In this document: piece after piece, positions 18,822-27,673 of the stretch
Numbering within the stretch: position 1 is the first letter of the stretch
How the letters are laid out: each line of letters opens with the position of its first letter
From: CAIXQW01 sp046049675
Lineage (GTDB): Bacteria > Bacteroidota > Bacteroidia > Chitinophagales > Chitinophagaceae
DNA length: 64,000 nt
NCBI GenBank assembly: GCA_046049675.1
Contig: JBJORA010000010.1
Location: 1-64,000, forward strand
Direction of reading: 5' to 3'
The notes under the pieces: generated by a model
Seen by the model: the letters and a program-made list of their open reading frames with translations, nothing else
What the model was told of the DNA's origin: nothing
Database searches by the model: none
Position numbers and translations under genes: made by a program

Positions 18822-18885
18822 GTTAACTTTAGCACACTTGGTTCAGCACAATATTATGTAATTTTACATCATAAAATAAGTTAAT

Positions 18886-19230
18886 ATGGAAGTTGCAACA
18901 AAAAATCCTGTGGAGTTTACCGCTAATGCTTTAGTAGAATTGCAAAAACTTCATGAGCAGCATAGAAATACAGACGACAATAAATTGCGCGTTGGCGTAA
19001 AAGGCGGCGGTTGCAGTGGCATGACATATGTATTAGCATTTGATAAGGCTGAAGATGATGATCAGCACTTTGATGTAGAAGGCATACCTGTTGTAATGAA
19101 AAAAAGCCATGCCTTGTACTTGACTGGCATAAGAATTGATTGGCAAAATGGCTTGAATAATCGCGGTTTTATTTTTGAAAACCCGAATGCGAGCAGCACT
19201 TGTGGTTGTGGCACTTCGTTTAGTGTATAG
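18886..19230 (+). CDS. A-type iron-sulfur carrier (IscA/ErpA/SufA family)
   Basis: 114 aa. The three conserved cysteines are present: one in GGGCSGMTYVL and two in the C-terminal TCGCGTSFSV, which bind a 2Fe-2S cluster for delivery to apoproteins. The FTANALVELQKL start is typical of the family. There are no isc or suf genes beside it; it is divergent from the beta-propeller gene at 18821. The weak -7-like TAATTTTA at 18859-18866 would give a ~15-nt leader. Which A-type subgroup it belongs to cannot be settled from the sequence alone. Confidence 0.93.
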   Translation: MEVATKNPVEFTANALVELQKLHEQHRNTDDNKLRVGVKGGGCSGMTYVLAFDKAEDDDQHFDVEGIPVVMKKSHALYLTGIRIDWQNGLNNRGFIFENPNASSTCGCGTSFSV

Positions 19231-19275
19231 TAGTTATATTATTTTTGAGCAAAATAGTTGTCGCTAAGTAGCACA

Positions 19276-20007
19276 CTACTTCTTATCAATTTTAGGCAAA
19301 GTTGGTGCCGTTCCTGAATCTGATATGCCGAATGCGCTAGGAATTTGTTCTTGTTGTATATCAAAAAATAATTCTTGGTTAGATTTAATTTTCCAAGCGA
19401 CTGCCATAATCTCTTTCTTAAAAGCCACAGCGCTATCTTTTGGTACCGTACCCATATTTTTGATTAAGCTATTAATGTCCATACCTAGTGAAAAATGATA
19501 GGTTGCTTTTTCAAAATTTCTGCGAATATTGTTTTCATTATCAAACACTTTTGGCATCATGCTAAAAAGTGTTGTTGCTGCAGAAAAATAGAGAAAGCCT
19601 ACTTTGATAAAAATGTTATCTGTATGATCCCATCCGCGCTTGATAACAAGAAAACTTAGTACGCCAAGCACTAAGCCGCAGTAGAACATCGATATCGTGT
19701 AGGCCAATTGAAAAACGTTAAAGTTGATAGCAACATCCAAATAAGACTGTCTCATGTTATTGCTAATGAGGAACATATTTTTGAGGTAAGCATGCGAGCT
19801 GCTTGTAGCAGTGTCGCTCATGATGCTTTTATACAAAATAGAATCCTTGTGATTATAGCTTACTAGCGATTGCCGCACTGCACGGTCGAAATACAATTTA
19901 CTCGATGCAAAAAGAAGTAGATTAATAAGTACAAGCCCAGCAACAAAAAGCGACACTTTGGTAATAATGTGGCATTTTGAGAAAAACCTCAAAGCAGATT
20001 TAAGCAT
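19276..20007 (-). CDS. membrane protein of unknown function
   Basis: 243 aa. One membrane helix lies near the N-terminus (VSLFVAGLVLINLLLFAS) and two more around residues 95-160 (ISMFYCGLVLGVLSFLVI; VGFLYFSAATTLFSMM), with a soluble loop between. The C-terminal ~80 residues are soluble and helical. No family recognised. It lies between nusG and the Fe-S carrier, where rplK would normally be found. Confidence 0.7.
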   Translation of the reverse strand: MLKSALRFFSKCHIITKVSLFVAGLVLINLLLFASSKLYFDRAVRQSLVSYNHKDSILYKSIMSDTATSSSHAYLKNMFLISNNMRQSYLDVAINFNVFQLAYTISMFYCGLVLGVLSFLVIKRGWDHTDNIFIKVGFLYFSAATTLFSMMPKVFDNENNIRRNFEKATYHFSLGMDINSLIKNMGTVPKDSAVAFKKEIMAVAWKIKSNQELFFDIQQEQIPSAFGISDSGTAPTLPKIDKK

Positions 20008-20120
20008 AATGGTGTTATAATTTGGCAGTAAATGTAGCTTGTTTTAATTAGCAATGCAAGTATAGATTGTATGGCCATTTCAGATAGAGCACTATGCAAT
20101 CAAAATGTAACTCGCCATTT

Positions 20121-20151
20121 AAAACAAAAAAGCCCTCCTTGCGGAAGACTT
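20121..20151 (-). terminator. rho-independent terminator after nusG
   Basis: Minus-strand stem AAGTCTTCC / GGAGGGCTT (9 bp with two G-U pairs) is closed by a GCAA (GNRA) tetraloop and followed by TTTTGTTTT. It ends the trnW-secE-nusG transcript. Confidence 0.85.
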
Positions 20152-20174
20152 CTTTTTGTATTGGTTTTTGCTTA

Positions 20175-20765
20175 CTAACTCACTTTTTCTACCTGTATAT
20201 AGTTCAATTCTACAGGTTGGCTTCTGCCAAATATTTTCACTTCTACCTTTAGCTTCTTTTTTTCGTCGTTTACCTCTTGAATGGTACCGTTGAAATCGTT
20301 GAAAGGGCCATCAGTAATCTTAATAATTTCACCAACTAAATAGCTTTGAGAAGCCTGTCCACCAAGCTCAGCAACTTCGTCCATCTTACCGAACATTTTG
20401 TTGACCTCGCTTTTACGCAGTGATATTGGGTTCTCTTTACCTAAAAAGTGTATTACACCATTTAGCGCTGCTATAGCAGTTACTAGATTATCGTCTAGCT
20501 TGCCTTTTGCAGCTTCTAGCATAATATAACCTGGATACAAAATCTTTTCGCGCTCGCTGCGTTTGCCGCTTTGCATTTTAACGATTTTCTCCATTGGGCA
20601 AAGCACCTGGCTAATAAGATGTCCCCACGAGTTACGGCGGATTTCTAGATCCAAATACTCTTTTACTTTACGTTCTTTACCACTCACAACGCGCAATACA
20701 TACCACTTTGATTCGGGGCCTGCAGGTGCACTCGTTGCTTGTTGTTCCACTACATTTTCTTCCAT
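20175..20765 (-). CDS. nusG: transcription termination/antitermination factor NusG
   Basis: 196 aa. The NGN domain (about residues 18-125) begins SKWYVLRVVSGKERKVKEY and includes the LYPGYIMLEA segment that contacts RNA polymerase. A KOW domain follows (DGPFNDFNGTIQEV). A ~15-residue Gln/Ala/Pro leader precedes the NGN domain. NusG couples RNA polymerase to Rho and the ribosome. It follows secE by 11 bp and is followed by a strong terminator instead of ribosomal protein genes. Confidence 0.96.
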   Translation of the reverse strand: MEENVVEQQATSAPAGPESKWYVLRVVSGKERKVKEYLDLEIRRNSWGHLISQVLCPMEKIVKMQSGKRSEREKILYPGYIMLEAAKGKLDDNLVTAIAALNGVIHFLGKENPISLRKSEVNKMFGKMDEVAELGGQASQSYLVGEIIKITDGPFNDFNGTIQEVNDEKKKLKVEVKIFGRSQPVELNYIQVEKVS

Positions 20766-20776
20766 AACCGTAGAAA

Positions 20777-20971
20777 TTAAGCGAGTAGGCTATAAATTGC
20801 TTTGAAAGCAGCACCTAGCACGCCATCCATTAAAAATACCAATAGCGTAATGATGGTAATGCATACCAACACAATTGCAGTGGTTTGCTGCAATTCGCTC
20901 CAACTTGGCCAAGTTACTTTGTGCAACAACTCATCGTAAGCACTTTGTATGTATGATCCTATTTTACTCAT
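20777..20971 (-). CDS. secE: preprotein translocase subunit SecE
   Basis: 64 aa, the short single-helix form of SecE. An amphipathic N-terminal helix contains the family signature ELLHKVTWPSWSELQQTT, followed by one membrane helix (AIVLVCITIITLLVFLMDGV). It forms the SecYEG channel with SecY and SecG; secG is at 48050 in this window. The ATG at 20971 is the only start consistent with the family length; longer reading runs into trnW. It sits between trnW and nusG. Confidence 0.95.
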   Translation of the reverse strand: MSKIGSYIQSAYDELLHKVTWPSWSELQQTTAIVLVCITIITLLVFLMDGVLGAAFKAIYSLLA

Positions 20972-21034
20972 TATTCTTTTTCTTAAAGTATGAATGCTGC
21001 GCAAATCTAGCACAACATCTTTATATTTTGTTTG

Positions 21035-21105
21035 CACGGGCACAAGGATTCGAACCCTGACCAAAGGTTTTGGAGACCTGCATACTACCGTTATACTATG
21101 CCCGT
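21035..21105 (-). tRNA. trnW: tRNA-Trp (CCA anticodon)
   Basis: 71 nt on the minus strand. The acceptor stem ACGGGCA / TGCCCGT has discriminator G. The anticodon loop CTCCAAA carries CCA, and the T-loop is the canonical TTCGAAT. The 3' CCA is not encoded. It stands in the classic tuf - trnW - secE - nusG order, 63 bp before secE. Confidence 0.96.
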
Positions 21106-21350
21106 GTTTAGGGTGTGTGTTTGTGTGTGGGTTTGGGTGTGGTGAGAATTAACTATTGTTTTCATTCCAATAGCACTCATTCTCATTCTGTTTCTCTTTC
21201 TCATTCTTAATTCCTCTTCTCTTTAAGGAGTTAAAAGTTGCAAAAAATGCTTCTAATCTACTCATTATCAGCATTTTACTGCTTTCAAATAAACTAAACA
21301 TTAAACAGAAAATCTGTGTGTCAATATGTATAAAGAACTAGGTTGTAAAG
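21106..21350 (-). other. spacer with GT-rich and pyrimidine-rich low-complexity runs
   Basis: No gene is seen here. On the plus strand 21111-21150 is almost pure G and T, and 21170-21225 is almost pure C and T with repeated CATTCTC/TTTCTC words. The spacer lies between the tuf terminator and trnW, so it should contain the trnW-secE-nusG promoter, but I find no clear TAnnTTTG on the minus strand. Confidence 0.5.
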
Positions 21351-21391
21351 TTAAAAAAGTCGTTGACCAATTTTTCGTTGGCCAACGACTT
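21351..21391 (-). terminator. rho-independent terminator after tuf
   Basis: A 14-bp inverted repeat (21357-21370 with 21378-21391) is fully paired on the minus strand if one G-U is allowed, has a 7-nt loop and is followed by TTTTTT. On the plus strand the same position is an A-C mismatch, so it is built for the tuf transcript. Confidence 0.9.
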
Positions 21392-21423
21392 CTATGTTTA
21401 AGCCACTGGCTTAGTAAACTGAA

Positions 21424-22611
21424 TTACTTAATGATCTCTGTAACCTGACCAGCACCTACTGTACGGCCACCTTCACGGATCGCAAACTTAAGACCTTTAT
21501 CCATCGCGATAGGGCCGATAAGTGTTACGTTGATTGTTACATTATCACCAGGCATTACCATTTCAACGCCTTCTGGAAGAGATACCTCACCAGTAATATC
21601 CGTAGTACGGAAGTAGAACTGTGGACGGTACTTGTTGAAGAATGGTGTGTGACGACCACCTTCGTCCTTGCTCAATACGTAAACCTCACCTTTGAACTGA
21701 GTGTGCGGTGTAATTGAACCTGGAGCACAGATAACCATACCACGGCGGATATCAGCTTTCTCAATACCACGAAGCAAGATACCTGCGTTATCGCCAGCCT
21801 CACCTTCTTGTAACAACTTACGGAACATTTCCACACCTGTACAAGTAGACTTCAAGTTATCCTCACGGAAACCAACGATTTCAACTGGATCGTTTACACG
21901 GATACGACCACGCTCAATACGACCAGTAGCAACTGTACCACGACCAGTAATAGTGAACACGTCCTCAACGCTCAACAAGAAAGGCATATCAACTGGACGT
22001 GGAGGCAATGGAATATACTCATCCACCGCGTTCATCAACTCGTCGATACATGGTACCCACTGAGCGTCACCAGCTAATGCACCGCTCGCACTACCCTTAA
22101 TTACAGGAGTGTTGTCGCCGTCAAAGCCATTTTTAGATAATAGATCACGAACCTCGATTTCAACTAGCTCAAGAAGCTCAGCATCATCTACAAGGTCAAC
22201 TTTATTTAAGAAAACTACGATACGAGGTACACCTACCTGGCGAGCCAAAAGGATGTGCTCACGTGTTTGAGGCATTGGACCATCAGTAGCAGCAACCACT
22301 AGAATTGCACCATCCATCTGTGCAGCACCAGTAATCATGTTCTTCACATAATCGGCGTGACCTGGACAGTCAACGTGCGCATAGTGGCGGTTTGCTGTTT
22401 GATACTCTACGTGTGCTGTATTAATAGTAATACCACGCTCTTTTTCTTCTGGAGCTCCGTCAATATCATCGTACTTCTTCAACTCTGCAAGACCCTTCTG
22501 TGAAAGAATACTTGTGATAGCAGCAGTTAAAGTTGTTTTACCATGGTCAACGTGACCGATAGTACCAATGTTAACGTGGGGTTTATCCCTCTTAAATTCC
22601 TCTTTAGCCAT
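21424..22611 (-). CDS. tuf: elongation factor Tu
   Basis: 395 aa, full length. GTPase motifs: GHVDHGKTT (P-loop), RGITINTAHVEY (switch I), DCPGHADY (G3), NKVDLVD (G4) and the GSASGAL G5 segment. Domains 2 and 3 follow, with the usual TVGAGQVTEI ending. It delivers aminoacyl-tRNA to the ribosome. Sense-strand codons appear more restricted than in neighbouring genes, as expected for a highly expressed gene. It has a consensus promoter and its own terminator. The fus/rps genes that often precede tuf are not upstream here. Confidence 0.98.
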   Translation of the reverse strand: MAKEEFKRDKPHVNIGTIGHVDHGKTTLTAAITSILSQKGLAELKKYDDIDGAPEEKERGITINTAHVEYQTANRHYAHVDCPGHADYVKNMITGAAQMDGAILVVAATDGPMPQTREHILLARQVGVPRIVVFLNKVDLVDDAELLELVEIEVRDLLSKNGFDGDNTPVIKGSASGALAGDAQWVPCIDELMNAVDEYIPLPPRPVDMPFLLSVEDVFTITGRGTVATGRIERGRIRVNDPVEIVGFREDNLKSTCTGVEMFRKLLQEGEAGDNAGILLRGIEKADIRRGMVICAPGSITPHTQFKGEVYVLSKDEGGRHTPFFNKYRPQFYFRTTDITGEVSLPEGVEMVMPGDNVTINVTLIGPIAMDKGLKFAIREGGRTVGAGQVTEIIK

Positions 22612-22650
22612 TTTTATCGAATTTTAATTTTGGTTGATTTTCTGAGTGTG

Positions 22651-22682
22651 CAAAGGTAAGATTAATTAATTGATTTCACCAA
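22651..22682 (-). promoter_or_regulatory. tuf promoter, full Bacteroidota consensus
   Basis: On the minus strand TTG (22680-22682), 21 nt, then TACCTTTG (22651-22658). The leader to the ATG at 22611 is about 35 nt. This is one of the best promoter matches in the window. Confidence 0.75.
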
Positions 22683-22802
22683 AATTTATGTTCCACCTAA
22701 AATCTTTGGTTTTGCTGACATTTAGCAGTAAACTGAACTCAGCATTGGTTTCTTTATGCCTACCCTTCTATGGTCTTGCGTTAACCAAGAGCTTTGCAAC
22801 GA

Positions 22803-23675
22803 TCAGGGTTTATCCGCAGCTTTTACCATACTGTCCAAAACAGCTACCCTCGCCTCCAAGCGCTGAAGCTTTTGCTCAGTTGTTTCAGAGGCTGTTTGCG
22901 GTGCTCGATATTCTTGCTGCCATTTCTGCCATGCTATGATGCAGCCTGGCAACAACATCAGCGTAATGCTTACATACCATATTACAGCAGTTATTGGATT
23001 TCTTTTACGAGCAGACGAATGTGTAGCGTTTTGAAATCCTAAGTAACGTGTAACTAAAAAAGAAGCAACACCAATAAACAAACAATTAATGAGGTAAAAG
23101 TATAGACCACCAAGTGTTTCTTGCCAATCAAGATGCACTAGGCCATGTGCAGAAGTGCACAGCGGGGGCATACAGGCGGTGGCAACTGCAACCCCGGCTA
23201 AGATTTTTGCACCATCGCGTTTTACAATACCAATAAGGCCTGCAAGACCCCCAAAAAGTGCTAGCAAAATATCAAACACAGTAGCCCTGTCAAATGCATG
23301 TAGTTGATCAGTGTACTTATGAAACGGATTAATCAAAAAAAATAAAGTTGCACTACAAATACTCACCACTGTCATCAGCAACCAATTCTTCAAGCTCATA
23401 CGCCGTAAAGCATCGTCGTTGATTGCTAAAGCAAACGCATAGCCCACTACCGGCCCCATGAGCGGGCTAATAAGCATAGCGCCTACCACTGCACTGCTGC
23501 TATTGGTGCTTAAGCCAATGCTAGCAATAACCATAGCAATACACAGTATCCATAAATTGTAACCTTTAAACTCTGCACCAGCTTTAACCTCTGCATAGCT
23601 CGTCGCAAAATCTTCTTCAAGTTCTAACGAGAAGTGTTGTTTAATGGTGTTCAGTATGTTTTGATGCCAGCCCAA
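22803..23675 (-). CDS. DUF389 family membrane protein
   Basis: 290 aa with about six membrane helices. The DUF389 core is clear: NLWILCIAMVIASIGLSTNS, VGAMLISPLMGPVVGYAFAL, then GLAGLIGIVKRDG and AVATACMPPLCTSAHGL. A short soluble N-terminal helix precedes the core and a coiled-coil tail follows (TTEQKLQRLEARVAVLD). The biochemical function of the family is unknown. The start appears to be a TTG at 23675; there is no Met before the first helix. Confidence 0.85.
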   Translation of the reverse strand: MGWHQNILNTIKQHFSLELEEDFATSYAEVKAGAEFKGYNLWILCIAMVIASIGLSTNSSSAVVGAMLISPLMGPVVGYAFALAINDDALRRMSLKNWLLMTVVSICSATLFFLINPFHKYTDQLHAFDRATVFDILLALFGGLAGLIGIVKRDGAKILAGVAVATACMPPLCTSAHGLVHLDWQETLGGLYFYLINCLFIGVASFLVTRYLGFQNATHSSARKRNPITAVIWYVSITLMLLPGCIIAWQKWQQEYRAPQTASETTEQKLQRLEARVAVLDSMVKAADKP

Positions 23676-23791
23676 ACTAAATTATAATTTGCAATCTTAC
23701 GAACGAATAGTGGCATATGACACATGTACTTAGTAAATATATATTCATTGCCAATACAAAAGACTTTGACCTGCTACTAGCGAGTAAGTTG

Positions 23792-24586
23792 CTAGTAGCC
23801 TATTAATAACTTATGTATTACTAGTGTTGTATTGTCTTCAGAAATACGAAAAACATACATGCCGAAAGGAAGATTTTCACGTTGCACCTCAAATTCATTG
23901 CCAGAAACATTCTCAATTTTGCGCACAACTTGCCCGTTTACATTGCAAATCGTAACGCAGGCCTTAGTGAATTTGTGAGTACATTTAATAATTGTGGTTG
24001 TAGTAAATGGATTGGGAATTGCCTGCAACTCATAGTTGTTGTCAGATTCTTTTAGTTTAAGCGTAGTTTGCCCCGCTTGTATGCAAGCATTAGCTATGCT
24101 ATTGTAAGCATAATCCTTTATAGTAAACGATAACGAATTTGCTGTTAAATCCAGCCTTGCCCAACCATAGTGGACGTTTCCTCCTACCACTAGCTTTAAT
24201 GCCAAATACTTGTTGCTTGCACTTACCCAATTTCCCGAATTTGCTCCCCATGCCATTATACCTACCTCGCTTGAATCGTACCAAGTATTATTGGTGTCGC
24301 AAATATTTGAGAAAGATGGTAATGCCCATGGTGAACGCAAATTGCCAGAGGAATCTCCGGCAAAGGCATTATTATTCTGAGCAATGCAAATAATCTTGTC
24401 AAGTGCAGCGTAAGAAATAATGAAATCGTCCACAAGATCATTGTTCAAATCCAATGCAAAGCTAGCACTTGGCGTTGCGTCAGGAATGTCAGTATAGATG
24501 ATTTGAGCATTAGCATCATTGAGATAAAAAAGTCCAATTAATACACGTACTGCAAATTGTGAAAGCCTGATAGAAAAACTAGTCAT
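23792..24586 (-). CDS. secreted T9SS cargo protein, unknown function
   Basis: 264 aa from the ATG at 24586, which places a signal peptide (FAVRVLIGLFYLNDANAQ) at the N-terminus; reading could extend 20 codons further. The middle part begins with SFALDLNNDLVDDFIISY, like the FG-GAP-type calcium-binding segments of Bacteroidota surface proteins. It then has WYDSSEVGIMAWG and a YGWARLDL strand typical of secreted beta-sandwich proteins. The last ~75 residues are a T9SS type A sorting domain: AIPNPFTTTTII, ICNVNGQVVRK, LPFGMYVFRI and a basic end. Confidence 0.75.
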   Translation of the reverse strand: MTSFSIRLSQFAVRVLIGLFYLNDANAQIIYTDIPDATPSASFALDLNNDLVDDFIISYAALDKIICIAQNNNAFAGDSSGNLRSPWALPSFSNICDTNNTWYDSSEVGIMAWGANSGNWVSASNKYLALKLVVGGNVHYGWARLDLTANSLSFTIKDYAYNSIANACIQAGQTTLKLKESDNNYELQAIPNPFTTTTIIKCTHKFTKACVTICNVNGQVVRKIENVSGNEFEVQRENLPFGMYVFRISEDNTTLVIHKLLIGY

Positions 24587-24747
24587 AATAATAGCTAAAC
24601 CAAAGTACGAAATAAATTGGTTGAAATCTGAAATTACTTTGTGCAAACATAATTAACATATTAGATTACTTATACAAACACTTGCGCTGAAGCAAAAAGT
24701 ACAATGATGTTCATATAGGAGCAACTGGCATGCAATTAAAAACGATT

Positions 24748-24778
24748 TTGTATCAAATGCACAAATTATTTATCTTTG
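24748..24778 (+). promoter_or_regulatory. consensus promoter with a long leader
   Basis: TTG (24748-24750), 20 nt, TATCTTTG (24771-24778). It lies 110 nt upstream of the ATG at 24889, so the mRNA would have a leader of about 105 nt. The leader holds a possible 10-codon ORF (ATG at 24790) and the tRNA-like stretch described next. Confidence 0.6.
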
Positions 24779-24821
24779 AATAGGAACGCATGTCGTTAGT
24801 AAATCACAAGGTAATCTGTTA

Positions 24822-24866
24822 GTGGCCGCGTAGCTTAGATGATTAGAAAGAATACATTTGACAAAA
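24822..24866 (+). other. tRNA-like 5' half (possible degenerate tRNA fragment)
   Basis: GGCCGCGTAGCTTAGATGAT followed by TAGAA resembles the acceptor strand, the TA of positions 8-9 and the D-arm of a tRNA (compare GTAGCTCAGTTGGTTAGAG). No anticodon arm follows and no matching 3' acceptor strand is found. A TTCGAC word at 24868 is only vaguely T-loop-like. It may be chance or a decayed tRNA piece. Confidence 0.2.
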
Positions 24867-24888
24867 GTTCGACATACAAAAACAATAA

Positions 24889-26265
24889 ATGCACAAGCTT
24901 ATCGTGATAAAATTCTTAAAGCAATGGTACTCTATCTTGATCGTACTTGTGACCTGTGTTTGGGTATTTTTTAATTTGACATTATATAAAGGCAGTGGAC
25001 TTTTTACCTATGATAAAGCAGGCTACCAACTTTATTTGCCTGCAATTTTTATTTATGAAGATATTAAAGATTATAACTGGTACGATAGCCTTGTGATGAA
25101 GTACTCTATCACAAACGGACTTCCAGGAAAATTTGGCTTAAATCGCAACACTGGTTTTAACGTCAATACCTACCCTATTGGCAGTGCAATCTGTAACCTT
25201 CCATTTTTTCTTTTTGCAGATCTATGGGCAAAATGTACGTTACAATACCCGCGTGATGGATTTTCTTGGGGGTATCAATTGTACGCGAGTTTGGCATCAA
25301 TTGTCTATTCCTTTCTTGGCTTATTGGTACTTAGGAAAACCCTAAAACCATTGTTTTCAATCCATGTAGTTCATTTTGTAATCTTGGTAATTTTTTTTGG
25401 AACTAATCTTTACAACTATGCAGTGCTCGATCCCGGCATGAGCCACCCGATTTCCTTTTTTCTTTTTTCAGTATTACTCTATTATCTCCTGAGGCTTCGG
25501 GATACAAATCAAATAAAATACAGCATCCTCTTTGGCCTGGTTTTGGGCTTAAGTTTTATAACAAGAAACACTGCAATTTTACTAGGTCTGTTTCCGCTAG
25601 TAGCATATTTACTAGATAATACTAACAAGTATACTTTTAGATCTAAGTTAATCAACATCAGTATTATCGGTAGTTTTTTTTTAATAGGCAGTCTACCGCA
25701 AATCGCGTATATCTATCTTGTTACGGGTAAGCTTTGGGTAAACACATATAGCGGATCAAAGTTTAACTTTCTAAACCCAGAAATAATCAATGGTTTGTTT
25801 AGCTTTAGAAAAGGGCTGTTAGTTTACACACCCCTGATTATATTACCTTTTATTGGTTTATTCTACACAGTTAAGCAGAAGCAATTTAGGTCTTATGCAA
25901 TTACCCTAGCCTGTTATTTAGTGGTTTTTATTTACTTCAGCTTTTCTTGGGAAATGTGGTATTACGGATGGGGCTACGGCTGCCGACCTTTTATTGAAGT
26001 ATATGCTTTGCTTGCCATCCCACTAGCGATTATACTGGAGGAAATAGTGGCCCTAAGAGTCTTTGCGAGATCTGCAGTTTTATCCATCATTATTCTTCTT
26101 ATTTCCTTAAACTTATTTCAAAGTTGGCAGTATCGGAAGTACATACTGCATGGCGACAGCGTTAATATGAAATACTACTTTAGAATTTTCTTAAAGACAA
26201 ACATCACTGATGCAGATAGAGCTTTGATAGATAGCAGCATGCCTATGGATTCTGGTGGATGGTAG
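24889..26265 (+). CDS. multipass membrane protein, GT-C glycosyltransferase-like
   Basis: 458 aa with about eleven membrane helices. The first loop contains GSGLFTYDKAGYQLYLPAIF, with an Asp placed like the acidic residue of GT-C enzymes, and later NTYPIGSAICNLPFFL and SWEMWYYGWGYGCRPFIEVY. This architecture occurs in Bacteroidota polysaccharide- or lipid-linked sugar transferases, but I cannot assign a family. It is richer in AT and in T-runs than its neighbours, and it is a single gene between two T9SS cargo genes, which could reflect acquisition from elsewhere. Confidence 0.65.
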   Translation: MHKLIVIKFLKQWYSILIVLVTCVWVFFNLTLYKGSGLFTYDKAGYQLYLPAIFIYEDIKDYNWYDSLVMKYSITNGLPGKFGLNRNTGFNVNTYPIGSAICNLPFFLFADLWAKCTLQYPRDGFSWGYQLYASLASIVYSFLGLLVLRKTLKPLFSIHVVHFVILVIFFGTNLYNYAVLDPGMSHPISFFLFSVLLYYLLRLRDTNQIKYSILFGLVLGLSFITRNTAILLGLFPLVAYLLDNTNKYTFRSKLINISIIGSFFLIGSLPQIAYIYLVTGKLWVNTYSGSKFNFLNPEIINGLFSFRKGLLVYTPLIILPFIGLFYTVKQKQFRSYAITLACYLVVFIYFSFSWEMWYYGWGYGCRPFIEVYALLAIPLAIILEEIVALRVFARSAVLSIIILLISLNLFQSWQYRKYILHGDSVNMKYYFRIFLKTNITDADRALIDSSMPMDSGGW

Positions 26266-26299
26266 GAGGTACAAGATTTGCTAGTGATGATTTTCTGCC

Positions 26300-27610
26300 T
26301 TATTCCTTCACAATAGTCTTATAATAACTGCGACCATCTTTGCCCTCCAATTTCAAAAAATAAACCCCAGCACAAAACGTGCTTAAATCTAATATGCAGC
26401 CATTGGCATTAAAGTTTGCACATACATTAAATTTCTGCCCACTAGTATTGTAGATCGCAATAGCGTCATCATTCAGCATCAAATCCTTTGTTTGAATTAC
26501 TATACGATCTTTTGTTGGATTTGGGAAAACATCAATGCTTGTAGAAGTGAAAACAGCTTCGTTCGATAGTGGCGCACAATTAATAGCACTGCCACTTTGC
26601 TCTGAAAATACGCCGTTAGCAACAGACCAATTATACCATGTGCCACCGTTACCATTTTTCCAATCGTTGAGGTTGAAAGTTTTATTGCCTGTGCTATCCC
26701 CTTTTATTTGGTATGCTTTTACAGCTAGGCCTCCCAGGTTCCATGTCAAAGGATTGCCAGATGAACAATTTTCGGGAGTTTGCGATGCCAGTTCGCAATT
26801 AGATTGAATAAAGTAAGCGTTGTCGTCGTACGTAGGATAGCCACCGTAAACTTTTGCAATGCCATTCGTGTCAATACACACTGCAGCGTATTCGTCGCAT
26901 GCAATTGCCGTAGCAAAAACGCCGTAGTCATTTTTGATTCTAGCTAAGAATGTCATTAGTCTGCCCTTTCTATCGGGGTTATCAAAATGTGTATCAGTTA
27001 TTGTACTGTCTAGGTATTTATTAATGATAAATTTGGCTGAGTCTACTTTTACAGAGTTATCAAATGGATTAGCCAATGCAGTAGCAGAAGTCACCGTACC
27101 ATTTTGTGCAGAGAAATAATATTGCCCCTGTATAGCCATGCCAGCGCTTGTACCACCAATCACAATATTACGTTGTGCGATGGCTTGTTTAATGGCATTG
27201 TCAACTGGCGTATTTCGCCAATACGAAATATAGTTCCATTGGTCGCCACCCGCAAACCATATCGCTTCTGCTTGCTGAATTTTTTGTAGCACATAAGCTT
27301 CGCTACTTGCAGCAGCACTATTGCATACAATGGTTTCTACTGAATTTACATTAATACCTAATCCAGAATACAAATACGTATTATAACCGTTAGAACCGCT
27401 AGCCCTCAATACCAAAACATCTCCCCCATTGGCTCTTTGCAAAAACCATTTCATGGCATTATCGTCCTCAGATGCACCACCCATTAAACACACGCCACCG
27501 CTTGGTGTAGTAGTAATGTCGGCACTATTGCCAGTAAAGTAAGATGTGTAAGTCTGCCCGTATGTTAAGCAAGGAAGGAAGCTTAGGAGTAAGATTAGAA
27601 ATTTGTGCAT
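26300..27610 (-). CDS. secreted cyanophycinase-like peptidase (S51) with T9SS sorting domain
   Basis: 436 aa from the ATG at 27610, which gives a proper signal peptide (FLILLLSFLPCLTYGQ). The S51/class I glutamine amidotransferase-like core shows GGVCLMGGASEDDNAMKW, IWFAGGDQWNY and the nucleophile elbow IGGTSAGMAIQG with its serine. THFDNPDRKGRL could hold the catalytic His. The last ~75 residues are a T9SS type A domain (VFPNPTKDRIVI, IYNTSGQKFNV, AGVYFLKLEG). Cyanophycinases cleave the Asp-Arg polymer cyanophycin; being secreted, this one would act outside the cell, and its substrate may differ. Confidence 0.85.
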   Translation of the reverse strand: MHKFLILLLSFLPCLTYGQTYTSYFTGNSADITTTPSGGVCLMGGASEDDNAMKWFLQRANGGDVLVLRASGSNGYNTYLYSGLGINVNSVETIVCNSAAASSEAYVLQKIQQAEAIWFAGGDQWNYISYWRNTPVDNAIKQAIAQRNIVIGGTSAGMAIQGQYYFSAQNGTVTSATALANPFDNSVKVDSAKFIINKYLDSTITDTHFDNPDRKGRLMTFLARIKNDYGVFATAIACDEYAAVCIDTNGIAKVYGGYPTYDDNAYFIQSNCELASQTPENCSSGNPLTWNLGGLAVKAYQIKGDSTGNKTFNLNDWKNGNGGTWYNWSVANGVFSEQSGSAINCAPLSNEAVFTSTSIDVFPNPTKDRIVIQTKDLMLNDDAIAIYNTSGQKFNVCANFNANGCILDLSTFCAGVYFLKLEGKDGRSYYKTIVKE

Positions 27611-27673
27611 GATGTGCTTGCGTAGATTATAAAAAGAAGTTTTGATGAGATTCTCTCTTAAGCATTTCATTTA

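Noticed and set aside
22670..23042. Plus-strand open frames upstream of tuf
   Set aside because: They overlap the tuf promoter and the antisense of the DUF389 gene and show no protein-like features.
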